Positions 1-5,696 of a DNA stretch of 7,981 nt are shown here, piece after piece. Source of the DNA: Methanohalobium sp046546175 (GTDB taxonomy: Archaea > Halobacteriota > Methanosarcinia > Methanosarcinales > Methanosarcinaceae). The stretch is from assembly GCF_046546175.1 (NCBI RefSeq), contig NZ_JBKGYF010000077.1, positions 1-7,981 of the forward strand, written 5' to 3'. The notes under the pieces are model-generated. The model was not told where the DNA came from and did not search any database. It was given only the letters and a program-made list of their open reading frames with translations. Positions within the stretch are counted from its first letter, which is position 1. The number at the start of each line of letters is the position of its first letter. The translations under genes and the position numbers were made by a program.

Positions 1-2
1 AT

Positions 3-407
3 GATGAACAAAGGGATGTGTATATCTGTCCTGAAAACGGGATTTTGACATTTTCTTATGAATCAAATGATAGAGACAGGCCAGGAAAACTTCGAGTTTA
101 CAGAGGTATACATTGCAGAGATTGCGAATCCAAATATCAATGTACCAATAGAAAAGATGGGATACGGCAGTTAAAAATAACTTATGTATCAGAAGATAGG
201 AAACATCTGAGAGATAAGATGAAAACTGAACAAGCAAAGGTAATATTTGAACAAAGGAAACATACTGTTGAACCTGCTATCGGAAATTACAAGCAGAATT
301 TGAGATTCACAGAATTTATTACAAGAGGGTTGAATTCGGTAAAAGCTGAATTTAATCTGGTTTGTGCTGCTGTTAACCTAAGGAAAATATGGATAAATTC
401 TGGATAA
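3..407 (+). CDS. IS1182-type transposase, C-terminal part (5' end lies outside the window)
   Basis: The frame is open from the first bases of the window, so the gene begins upstream; the GTG at 18 is internal and not a real start. The visible 130 or so residues match the C-terminal part of DDE transposases of the IS1182 type. They contain a Cys cluster (CRDCESKYQC, a C-x2-C-x5-C pattern), then an alpha-helical basic stretch, then the signature TVEPAIGNYK. The Glu in that signature is the expected third catalytic acid of the DDE triad. It is followed by a conserved tail (F..F.TRGL..V..E..L.C.A.NLRKIW). The two catalytic Asp residues would lie upstream of the window, so intactness cannot be judged. 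The gene converges on hisF, and its stop lies directly before a strong hairpin. Family assignment is by motif recognition; I am confident it is a transposase and fairly confident of the IS1182 group. Confidence 0.85.
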   Translation, partial: DEQRDVYICPENGILTFSYESNDRDRPGKLRVYRGIHCRDCESKYQCTNRKDGIRQLKITYVSEDRKHLRDKMKTEQAKVIFEQRKHTVEPAIGNYKQNLRFTEFITRGLNSVKAEFNLVCAAVNLRKIWINSG

Positions 408-439
408 TACAAATGATTGATTGAAAATCAATCATTGTA
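408..439 (+). terminator. Strong hairpin directly after the transposase stop (terminator or insertion-sequence end)
   Basis: The arms 412-422 (AATGATTGATT) and 426-436 (AATCAATCATT) are perfect reverse complements, 11 bp, with a 3-base GAA loop. Three more pairs (TAC 408-410 with GTA 437-439) extend the stem if A411 is bulged. The hairpin starts on the base after the transposase TAA. It could end the transposase transcript, work for hisF from the opposite side, or belong to the terminal structure of the insertion sequence. No long T-run follows, so the terminator role is inferred. Confidence 0.5.
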
Positions 440-509
440 TTGTAGAATAACAAAAATCTACAAAACTTAAGCAATTAAATATTATAACTTAATTAAGGAT
501 TGTTGGACA

Positions 510-530
510 GCCTGTTTAGCTCAGCGGTAG
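510..530 (+). other. tRNA-like 5' fragment (possible tRNA remnant)
   Basis: The 21 bases resemble the start of an archaeal tRNA: a 7-base acceptor arm beginning GCCTGTT, then TAGCTCAGCGGTAG, which fits the T8-A9, D-stem and GG of the D-loop. The usual continuation (GAGC closing the D-stem) is absent; the sequence goes on as TTCACAATC. No matching anticodon arm or 3' acceptor strand (AACAGGC) is present before hisF. This is either a leftover of a tRNA gene cut by rearrangement near the insertion sequence or a chance match. The rest of spacer 440-590 is AT-rich and I see nothing else in it. Confidence 0.3.
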
Positions 531-590
531 TTCACAATCTTTCACAGTTGAGAATTAAAACTCTTAATATAAAATGGGTACAGAAAGGAT

Positions 591-1412
591 TCAAATCCGG
601 ATTGGAATTCCACGATCTTTCAAATATTTTTTTGTGCCTGATACAGTGTATTCCCCAAAATGGAATATACTTGCAGCAAGAGCCGCATCCGCCTTCCCAT
701 TAGTGAATCCCTCATACATATGCTGTGGATTTCCCACTCCACCGGATGCTATTATAGGCACTTCAACAGATTCAGAGATGGCTCTTGTTATGGGTATATC
801 AAAACCGTCATAGGTGCCGTCCTTGTCCATGCTTGTGAGCATAATCTCCCCTGAACCCAGTTCTACAACCTTTTTAGCCCACTGGACTGCATCTATTCCT
901 GTAGATTTTCTGCCGCCGTATATAACAACCTCATACCATGCCGGTGTACCGTCTTCCAGGGTCAGAACCGTTTTATCAGGATTGTCTTCTAGATTGGTAT
1001 TTCGTTTACAGTCAATTGCTGTCACTATACACTGCGACCCGAATATATCAGATGTTTCCTTTATAAGATGGGGATTCTTGACAGCTGACGTGTTTATGGT
1101 TACTTTGTCTGCTCCTGCACGAAGGGTCTGGCGTACATCATCAATCGAACCGATGCCTCCACCTACAGTAAGAGGTATAAAGACTTCATCAGCCGTCCTT
1201 TCAATAACATCTATCATAGTGGCTCTACCTTCGTGGGACGCTGTAATATCCAGGAAGACTACCTCGTCTGCTCCCTGTTCATTATAACGTTTTGCAAATT
1301 CTACTGGGTCACCTGCATGTATGAGGTTTAAAAATTCCACACCTTTTACAACCGACCCGCCTTCTTTATCAAGAGTTACATCAAGACATGGTATAATTCT
1401 TTTTGTAAGCAT
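591..1412 (-). CDS. hisF: Imidazole glycerol phosphate synthase, cyclase subunit HisF
   Basis: HisF, with the glutaminase HisH, converts PRFAR and ammonia to imidazole glycerol phosphate and AICAR, a step shared by histidine and purine metabolism in the cytoplasm. The 273-residue protein is a complete (beta/alpha)8 barrel. It opens with MLTKRIIPCLDV, where D11 is the first catalytic Asp. It has VFLDITAS near 52-59, the phosphate-binding LTVGGGI near 81-87, and TAIDCKRN with the second catalytic Asp at 134. IMLTSMDKDGT near 190-200 and IIASGGVG near 220-227 form the second phosphate site. It ends in the typical RGIPIRI. Length fits archaeal HisF, including the loop around 138-155. No other his genes are nearby. 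There is no clear Shine-Dalgarno site before the ATG. It lies 54 bp downstream of the broken DUF1614 gene and may be read with it or from its own promoter. Confidence 0.97.
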   Translation of the reverse strand: MLTKRIIPCLDVTLDKEGGSVVKGVEFLNLIHAGDPVEFAKRYNEQGADEVVFLDITASHEGRATMIDVIERTADEVFIPLTVGGGIGSIDDVRQTLRAGADKVTINTSAVKNPHLIKETSDIFGSQCIVTAIDCKRNTNLEDNPDKTVLTLEDGTPAWYEVVIYGGRKSTGIDAVQWAKKVVELGSGEIMLTSMDKDGTYDGFDIPITRAISESVEVPIIASGGVGNPQHMYEGFTNGKADAALAASIFHFGEYTVSGTKKYLKDRGIPIRI

Positions 1413-1466
1413 ACGTGGATTATTATGAATACCTGCCTATATTAATATGTAATGAACGGGGAACCG

Positions 1467-2119
1467 TTAGACAAGTAACACGGCAATGACTCCTGCAAGG
1501 AAAATTCCATCAAAGGTTCCAGCACCACCTATACTGGCTACAGGTGCCCCTGAATCCCTGATTATATCCAGATTGAATATATATGCTACTATGAGTGTGC
1601 CAAGTGTGCCACCTGTGTAGGCTATCACAAAAATAAGGTCGTCAGGTATTGAAAAAGCTAAGACAATGAATATAGAACCAAGAGCTGTAGCAATCGGTGA
1701 AACCAAGACTGGTGTCACTATACCTACCCCCTTGACAGGTTTAGATACCAGAAAAGTCACGACTGAAACAAAAGCAATTCCAACAATCGAATATAACATG
1801 GCTTCTGGAAATTTCAACATAAGGTACAGGGATACAACCCGGGGATAACTGCACCTCCAATATTTATCGCAAGTGTTGTCTGTTTTTGTACAATTCTCTT
1901 GAAAGGAAGTCTGTATACCATACCCATGAAACGTACATGTTCTCTTTCAACTACAGGTGTTTTTGACCTGAGTTTTGCAACAGGAATATTGATATGACTG
2001 CAAAGAAGAGAAAATACCAGCAGCAAGAGTGCACCATACCACGTAAAACCAATTTTTGTAAAAGCAGTACTTATAAGAATAAAAAAGAGAATTGCTACAA
2101 TAACAGATAGTAGAAGCAA
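1467..2119 (-). pseudogene. DUF1614-type membrane protein, split by a frameshift
   Basis: Two overlapping minus-strand frames look like the halves of one DUF1614 protein, a family of unknown function common in methanogens. The N-terminal half (2119-1814) has a hydrophobic segment, then TKIGFTWYGALLLLVFSL, then INIPVAKL, then a soluble loop, and reaches AINIGGAVIPG. The C-terminal half (1820-1467) continues with SLYLMLKFPEAMLYS, then VGIVTPVLVSPIATALG, and ends in GGAGTFDGIFLAGVIAVLLV, with about four membrane segments. Adding one base to the CCCCGGG run (minus strand; plus 1838-1844) restores a continuous reading ...AVIPGVVSLYLMLK.... The N-terminal start is also unclear: the only in-frame start near it is a TTG at 2119 with no Shine-Dalgarno, while a good GGAG lies at 2182-2179. 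It follows DUF151 closely, which suggests one transcript. The frameshift could be a real mutation or a sequence error. Confidence 0.7.
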
Positions 2120-2178
2120 TAATAAAACATGAACATAATGCTGAAAAAATTGTAAAATACACGCGAAAAAATTATGAA

Positions 2179-2186
2179 CTCCTTTC
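2179..2186 (-). promoter_or_regulatory. Shine-Dalgarno site (GAAAGGAG) without a normal start codon after it
   Basis: On the minus strand GAAAGGAG lies 18 bases after the DUF151 stop and clearly precedes the DUF1614 gene. In the next 12 bases there is no ATG, GTG or TTG; only ATA (2175) and ATT (2172) occur at usable distance. The first GTG (2162) is 16 bases away and opens a different, low-complexity frame. This leaves the real DUF1614 start unresolved. Confidence 0.45.
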
Positions 2187-2203
2187 AGTTGATTGGTAGA
2201 TAT

Positions 2204-2662
2204 TTAAAAGGCGTCAAGGCTTTCGACATCATCCAAACTATCTTTACCTATCGCAGCAGATTCAAAAATATCATCCTTGACGTATATCGGTACATCTGCT
2301 CTTAGAGCAAGTGCGATACAATCACTGGGTCTTGCATCAATATCCATAGAATAACCATCTCTGTTAATAACCAATCTGGCATAATAGGTATTTTCCATTT
2401 TATCATCAATGAATACATTTTCAACTTCTGTTTCAAGTCTGTCAAGGATTGAGATGATAAGGTCGTGGGTCATTGGTCTTGGCATAGTTTCCTGATTCAG
2501 TACCATGTTGATTGATAATGCTTCAGGATGACCAATATAAATCGGCATAACCCTGTCTGTGCCATCTTCAAGTAGAACAGTGGGGGCCCCAAAACCCTCC
2601 CTGACCCTGACAACATATACTCCCTTAACCTTAACTTCTAACATATCCTCGTTGGAATTCAT
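2204..2662 (-). CDS. Bifunctional nuclease (BFN/DUF151) family protein
   Basis: The protein (152 residues from ATG 2662) matches the DUF151 or bifunctional-nuclease family. It opens with a beta strand MLEVKVKGVYVV, then VLLEDGTDRVMPIYIGHPEA, RPMTHDL near residues 62-68, and the family signature DARPSDCIALALR near 109-121, with an acidic tail. A plant member has been reported with DNase and RNase activity; the role in archaea is unknown and catalysis should not be assumed. The frame is open to a TTG at 2671; I prefer the ATG at 2662. An ATG at 2644 (immediately before LEVKV) is also possible. None has a good Shine-Dalgarno, so a leaderless transcript is likely. It probably shares a transcript with the DUF1614 gene downstream. 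Confidence 0.85.
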   Translation of the reverse strand: MNSNEDMLEVKVKGVYVVRVREGFGAPTVLLEDGTDRVMPIYIGHPEALSINMVLNQETMPRPMTHDLIISILDRLETEVENVFIDDKMENTYYARLVINRDGYSMDIDARPSDCIALALRADVPIYVKDDIFESAAIGKDSLDDVESLDAF

Positions 2663-2700
2663 ATATAGCAATAAATCGTGCCTGTTATTAATATCTTATT

Positions 2701-2717
2701 AAAACCTGTATGGTTTT
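2701..2717 (-). terminator. Possible terminator after pcm
   Basis: AAAACC (2701-2706) and GGTTTT (2712-2717) form a perfect 6-bp stem around a 5-base loop. On the minus strand the second arm ends in TTTT, just after the pcm stop at 2721. This fits an end for the zinc-protein/pcm transcript, upstream of the DUF151 gene. The stem is short, so the call is tentative. Confidence 0.35.
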
Positions 2718-2720
2718 GAT

Positions 2721-3368
2721 TCATTCCTTTTTAAAACCATACTTTCCAGTAAGCGGCACAAACATAACCCCGCCCTTATCATTTTTACTGATTGAACCAT
2801 CAAGTTCTTTTTTTATCAAATAGAGTTCCTGGAAATATAATCCAACCGGTATAACCATTATACCACCGGATTTCAACTGATCTATAAGGCTGTCAGGAAT
2901 GTCAGGGGCACCTGCAGTTACGAGTATCCGTTCATAAGGTGCATGTTCAGGACATCCTTCCGAACCGTCACCATGGATTACTGTTACATTGTTGTATCCC
3001 GTGTTTTCAAGGTTGTTTCTGGAAAAATCAACCAGTTCTTTGATACACTCTATTGAATACACATGACCCGATTCACCTACTATTTCAGATATAACAGCTG
3101 CATGGTACCCAGAACCTGTTCCAATTTCCAGAATAACCTGTCCTTCTTTTAAATCAAGTAAATCACACATGATTGCAACCATATGGGGTGCGGAAATCGT
3201 CTGATTATGCCCTATCATCAAGGGAGCATCGATATACGCATCCCTCTGATATTCAGGCGGAACAAATAAATGCCTAGGTACACGGGTCATGGCATCAAGC
3301 ACTTTCTGACCCACCCCTTGGTACTTAAGAGATTTTACAAGCCTCGACCTCTCCATTTCATACTCCAT
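2721..3368 (-). CDS. pcm: Protein-L-isoaspartate O-methyltransferase
   Basis: This cytoplasmic enzyme uses S-adenosylmethionine to methylate isoaspartyl residues that form in ageing proteins, starting their repair. The 215-residue protein has the family landmarks in order: RVPRHLFVP (29-37), GHNQTISAPHM (53-63), the SAM-binding motif I VILEIGTGSGYHAA (78-91), the acidic strand-2 end VYSIE (103-107), HGDGSEG (132-138), GGIMVIPVG (168-176) and the C-terminal FVPLTGKYGF (203-212). Length is normal. The start overlaps the end of the upstream zinc-protein gene by 34 bp. A second ATG at 3356 (residue 5) has GGAG six bases upstream, so the true protein may be four residues shorter. The overlap points to cotranscription with that gene. 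Confidence 0.95.
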   Translation of the reverse strand: MEYEMERSRLVKSLKYQGVGQKVLDAMTRVPRHLFVPPEYQRDAYIDAPLMIGHNQTISAPHMVAIMCDLLDLKEGQVILEIGTGSGYHAAVISEIVGESGHVYSIECIKELVDFSRNNLENTGYNNVTVIHGDGSEGCPEHAPYERILVTAGAPDIPDSLIDQLKSGGIMVIPVGLYFQELYLIKKELDGSISKNDKGGVMFVPLTGKYGFKKE

Positions 3369-3985
3369 GCAGTCCTACCCCTGTATTTTTCACTGAAAAT
3401 TTCCTGTGCAAAGAGACGTTTGATATTTTTCGCTTCAACAACATCCCCCTCTTTTATTCTGAACCCACCATTTCTGATTTTAATTCGGGTTACTATGAAG
3501 GATATGTCATCGAAATTGTATTTTTCACCCACAACAAATTCTCGACCCCCTGAAAACCTTTTGGTCATTGAATATGTTTCCTGTTCTGAATGAACGGTAA
3601 TTTTCACATCAACCTCATCTATAGCTCTGCCCCAGATGGAATCAATATCATCCACTTTTGCAGATTCAACACGTTTTCCCTGCGACTCGATAGATGTTAC
3701 TACAATGGGGTATACATCCTCAGAAACACCATCATCAACTACCAGCTCATCATCTACATCTAAAACTTCACCTTTATACATCTGATTTGTATGTGTGAAA
3801 GTTTTTTCACCTTTACTAATTATTGTTTTTATATATACAGGTTTTTCTTTTTCTGTTTTGGGTGAATGTATCTCTCCACAATCTTCACATTTTACAAGGA
3901 CATTCTGACCTGATTTTAATACTTCATGTAAAACAGGAATATCAGGTGAACAGGAAGGACATTCGATTTCTATTTCTTGATCCAT
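3335..3985 (-). CDS. HVO_0476-type archaeal zinc-ribbon protein
   Basis: The 216-residue protein opens with a zinc-ribbon-like pair of Cys knuckles, CPSC (9-12) and CEDC (33-36), probably holding one Zn ion. A beta-rich middle and C-terminal part follows (VYIKTIISKGEKTF, YPIVVTSIES, then IDSIWGRAIDEVDVKITVH, RFSGGREFVVGEKY, FIVTRIKIRNGGF). It ends in a basic tail SMKWRGRGL. I recognise this as the conserved archaeal family named after Haloferax HVO_0476; its function is not known. ATG 3985 is supported by AAGGAG at 4000-3995, nine bases upstream. The gene overlaps pcm by 34 bp, so the two are likely translationally linked. The repeated beta units with basic patches allow a nucleic-acid-binding role, but that is inference. 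Confidence 0.85.
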   Translation of the reverse strand: MDQEIEIECPSCSPDIPVLHEVLKSGQNVLVKCEDCGEIHSPKTEKEKPVYIKTIISKGEKTFTHTNQMYKGEVLDVDDELVVDDGVSEDVYPIVVTSIESQGKRVESAKVDDIDSIWGRAIDEVDVKITVHSEQETYSMTKRFSGGREFVVGEKYNFDDISFIVTRIKIRNGGFRIKEGDVVEAKNIKRLFAQEIFSEKYRGRTAWSMKWRGRGL

Positions 3986-4026
3986 AATACAATTCTCCTT
4001 GAACTTAAAACAACATTAATAAAACA

Positions 4027-4034
4027 TAATATAA
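4027..4034 (-). promoter_or_regulatory. TATA-like box for the zinc-protein/pcm transcript
   Basis: On the minus strand TTATATTA (4034-4027) lies about 25 bases before position 4005, which would place the transcription start just upstream of the Shine-Dalgarno (4000-3995) and the ATG at 3985. It matches the archaeal TATA consensus only partly. The surrounding spacer is nearly all A and T, so chance matches are likely. Confidence 0.35.
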
Positions 4035-4045
4035 CAATTTAAACT

Positions 4046-4067
4046 AAAAACTCATTTATTGAAAAAA
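4046..4067 (-). terminator. Oligo-T runs after speB
   Basis: Downstream of the speB stop the minus strand has a T6 run (4067-4062) and a T5 run (4050-4046). Archaeal RNA polymerase often stops at such runs without a hairpin. No stem is visible. They fit the end of the aIF5A-speB transcript. Confidence 0.35.
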
Positions 4068-4088
4068 GGTAAAATAAACAAATGTTGT

Positions 4089-4958
4089 CTATTTTCTACC
4101 TGATGAATGAGCAGCTATAAATTCACGCATAAGCTTAGCACCTAGAATCGCAGTCTGTCCGTAGTCATAATCCGGTGCTATTTCCATCACATCGAAACCA
4201 AGCGATATAGGTGCTAAATTGTGTATGATTTCTCTGACATCGATTGGGTCTAAACCAAACGGTTCAGGGGTTCCAGTTGCAGGTGCATAGGCTGGATCGA
4301 TTGCATCCATATCCAGAGACAGGTATAGATGTTCACAATCCAGATATTTTATAATTTCTGATATTATTGTTTTCAGACCCTGTTTTTTTATGTATTCTGG
4401 TGTATAGAATTTCAGACCGTTTTTCCTTGCAAATTCCCATTCCTCTTGGGTACCACTGCGTACACCCAGCAATACATGGTTGTTGCTGACATCATCAATT
4501 ATATGTCTAGAAACTGATGCATGGTTATATTTTACCCCATCAAATTCTTCACGCAAGTCAAAATGTGCATCCAAGACTACAACACCGAAATCGTCTCCTG
4601 CAAATTCCTTGCACGCTCTGACACATGGATATGTCAAGGAATGCTCACCACCAATCATCAATGGTATTTTGTGGTCCCTGACAAATGAACCCACTTCATT
4701 GTAGAGGTCTCTAAGAGTATCATCAACCGATGCATAGGTTTCAAGATTACCTATGTCATGGATGTCCAAATCCACAAAATCAACATCAAAATGAGGATTG
4801 TAACTTTCAAAATTTGATGATGCCCTGCGAAATGCATCCGGACCCCAGCGACTGCCAGGTCGATAGGATGAAGTCCCATCGAATGGAACTCCATATATCA
4901 CATACCTAGCAGATTCATAATCTGACAGAGCATCCATTATGCCTGATTGATAAAACAT
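4089..4958 (-). CDS. speB: Agmatinase-family ureohydrolase
   Basis: The family hydrolyses a guanidino group to urea, using two Mn ions. In archaea the substrate is agmatine or N1-aminopropylagmatine, on the way to putrescine and spermidine. Numbering from ATG 4958 (289 residues), the metal site is complete: GGEHS with H106, DAHFD with D130, H132 and D134, and SLDMDAIDP with D216 and D218. The substrate-side motif APATGTPEPFGL and the C-terminal DVMEIAPDYD are also present. The N-terminus GVPFDGTSSYRPGSRWGPDA is typical of archaeal members. The frame is open to a TTG at 4964, but MFYQ... from 4958 fits the family better. It begins 32 bp after the aIF5A stop, so the two are probably one operon. 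Motifs alone do not separate agmatine from aminopropylagmatine as substrate. Confidence 0.93.
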   Translation of the reverse strand: MFYQSGIMDALSDYESARYVIYGVPFDGTSSYRPGSRWGPDAFRRASSNFESYNPHFDVDFVDLDIHDIGNLETYASVDDTLRDLYNEVGSFVRDHKIPLMIGGEHSLTYPCVRACKEFAGDDFGVVVLDAHFDLREEFDGVKYNHASVSRHIIDDVSNNHVLLGVRSGTQEEWEFARKNGLKFYTPEYIKKQGLKTIISEIIKYLDCEHLYLSLDMDAIDPAYAPATGTPEPFGLDPIDVREIIHNLAPISLGFDVMEIAPDYDYGQTAILGAKLMREFIAAHSSGRK

Positions 4959-4990
4959 ATACAAAAATACATATTAATTTTTATATGAAA

Positions 4991-5377
4991 TTATGTTCTC
5001 ATTTCTATCTTTTTGTTGCCCATAGCCTCTATATAGGTTATTTCTTCGCCTTCAGTTATTTTGTCTTTATATTCTTCAGGAACCGGTAATTCAAAGGTTG
5101 AGAAATCATCCATATCCATCAACTGGGCAACACTTCCATCAAAGGATAGCACCTGTGCATTTTTACGCACTACTACTGGAGTATAGATTTTTGAAGATAC
5201 TGAACTTACCATTGATCTTTTCTGCCCATCAAAAATTCCGATTGCATCAATTCTTGCTTTTGCAGAACCGTGTTTCCCGGGTTTGGATTTGGATATACTT
5301 TTAATAATACAGGGCTCATCATCTATTACCACATATCTGCCTTCTTTGAGCTCTTTAACTGTTACCTGTTCTTTCAT
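4991..5377 (-). CDS. Translation factor aIF5A (hypusine-containing)
   Basis: aIF5A binds the ribosome and eases peptide-bond formation at difficult sequences such as proline runs. The 128-residue protein has the usual two domains: an N-terminal SH3-like barrel with the modification loop SKPGKHGSAKARIDAIGIFDG, and an OB-fold C-terminal domain. K35 in PGKHG is the Lys expected to be changed to deoxyhypusine or hypusine. Length and motifs are normal. AGGAGG at 5391-5386 lies eight bases before the ATG, an unusually strong Shine-Dalgarno for this window that fits a highly expressed gene. The downstream speB gene belongs to the polyamine route that feeds the hypusine modification. Several TATA-like boxes lie upstream at 5503-5538. 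Confidence 0.96.
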   Translation of the reverse strand: MKEQVTVKELKEGRYVVIDDEPCIIKSISKSKPGKHGSAKARIDAIGIFDGQKRSMVSSVSSKIYTPVVVRKNAQVLSFDGSVAQLMDMDDFSTFELPVPEEYKDKITEGEEITYIEAMGNKKIEMRT

Positions 5378-5502
5378 TTATAAATCCTCCTTGTAATGAA
5401 TTAGTATTAAACAATAAATGTATTGCTATGACCTGCCTTATAATGAAGCAATTCTATATATCAAGTTATCGAATCAGGTTGACTAATGTTTGAATATAGA
5501 AC

Positions 5503-5538
5503 TATATAAACCACTTCTTATATATCTGTCAAAGACAC
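5503..5538 (-). promoter_or_regulatory. Two TATA-like boxes upstream of aIF5A
   Basis: On the minus strand TTTATATA (5510-5503) is a very good archaeal TATA match, and CTTATATA (5538-5531) is a second. With a start about 25 bases downstream they predict transcripts starting near 5480 or 5508, leaving a leader of about 100 or 130 bases before the aIF5A ATG. The region also has TATA-like runs on the plus strand, so direction is not certain. Spacer 5378-5502 otherwise shows only AT-rich sequence and the aIF5A Shine-Dalgarno. Confidence 0.45.
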
Positions 5539-5591
5539 AGTATATAAGTTGCTACATATATTTTTAGCATTGTTCAGTTAAGACTAACCAC

Positions 5592-5683
5592 ACTTAATTT
5601 GTAACTTTAAGTCACCGAATATAAGGCGTATACCTCGCCTACCTTCCGGAAGGCTGACTCTGTTTCATAGGTTGAAGATAGGT
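5592..5683. repeat. Cluster of small inverted and direct repeats between the AOR and aIF5A genes
   Basis: Three short inverted repeats lie in a row: ACTTAA/TTAAGT (5592-5597 with 5607-5612), AGGCG/CGCCT (5624-5628 with 5636-5640), and the perfect palindrome CCTTCCGGAAGG (5642-5653). They are followed by a direct repeat ATAGGT at 5667-5672 and 5678-5683, 11 bases apart. The palindrome lies 44 bases downstream of the AOR stop. This could be a terminator region, a regulatory site or part of a small RNA. No open reading frame of note is present here. Confidence 0.35.
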
Positions 5684-5696
5684 AATTCCAGCTGAA

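Noticed and set aside
488..497. CTTAATTAAG palindrome in the spacer before hisF
   Set aside because: Short, AT-only apart from the ends, and expected by chance in this spacer.
584..600. TTCAAATCC near 590-598 as the T-arm of a tRNA starting at 510
   Set aside because: These bases are the complement of the hisF stop and last codons (IRI-stop), the stem pairing fails at the 53-61 position, and no 3' acceptor strand follows.
814..1287. 157-codon plus-strand frame inside hisF
   Set aside because: It is antisense to a fully conserved HisF and has no family-like sequence or ribosome site.
1455..1468. AACGG-GGAA-CCGTT hairpin at the end of the DUF1614 gene as a terminator
   Set aside because: Only five base pairs, it overlaps the stop codon and has no T-run after it on the minus strand.
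1947..2162. 71-codon minus-strand frame overlapping the DUF1614 gene
   Set aside because: It is rich in Cys, Tyr and Phe, starts 16 bases from the ribosome site, and is an out-of-frame reading of the DUF1614 coding region.
3270..3593. 107-codon plus-strand frame across the pcm/zinc-protein overlap
   Set aside because: It is a shadow of two well-supported genes on the other strand.
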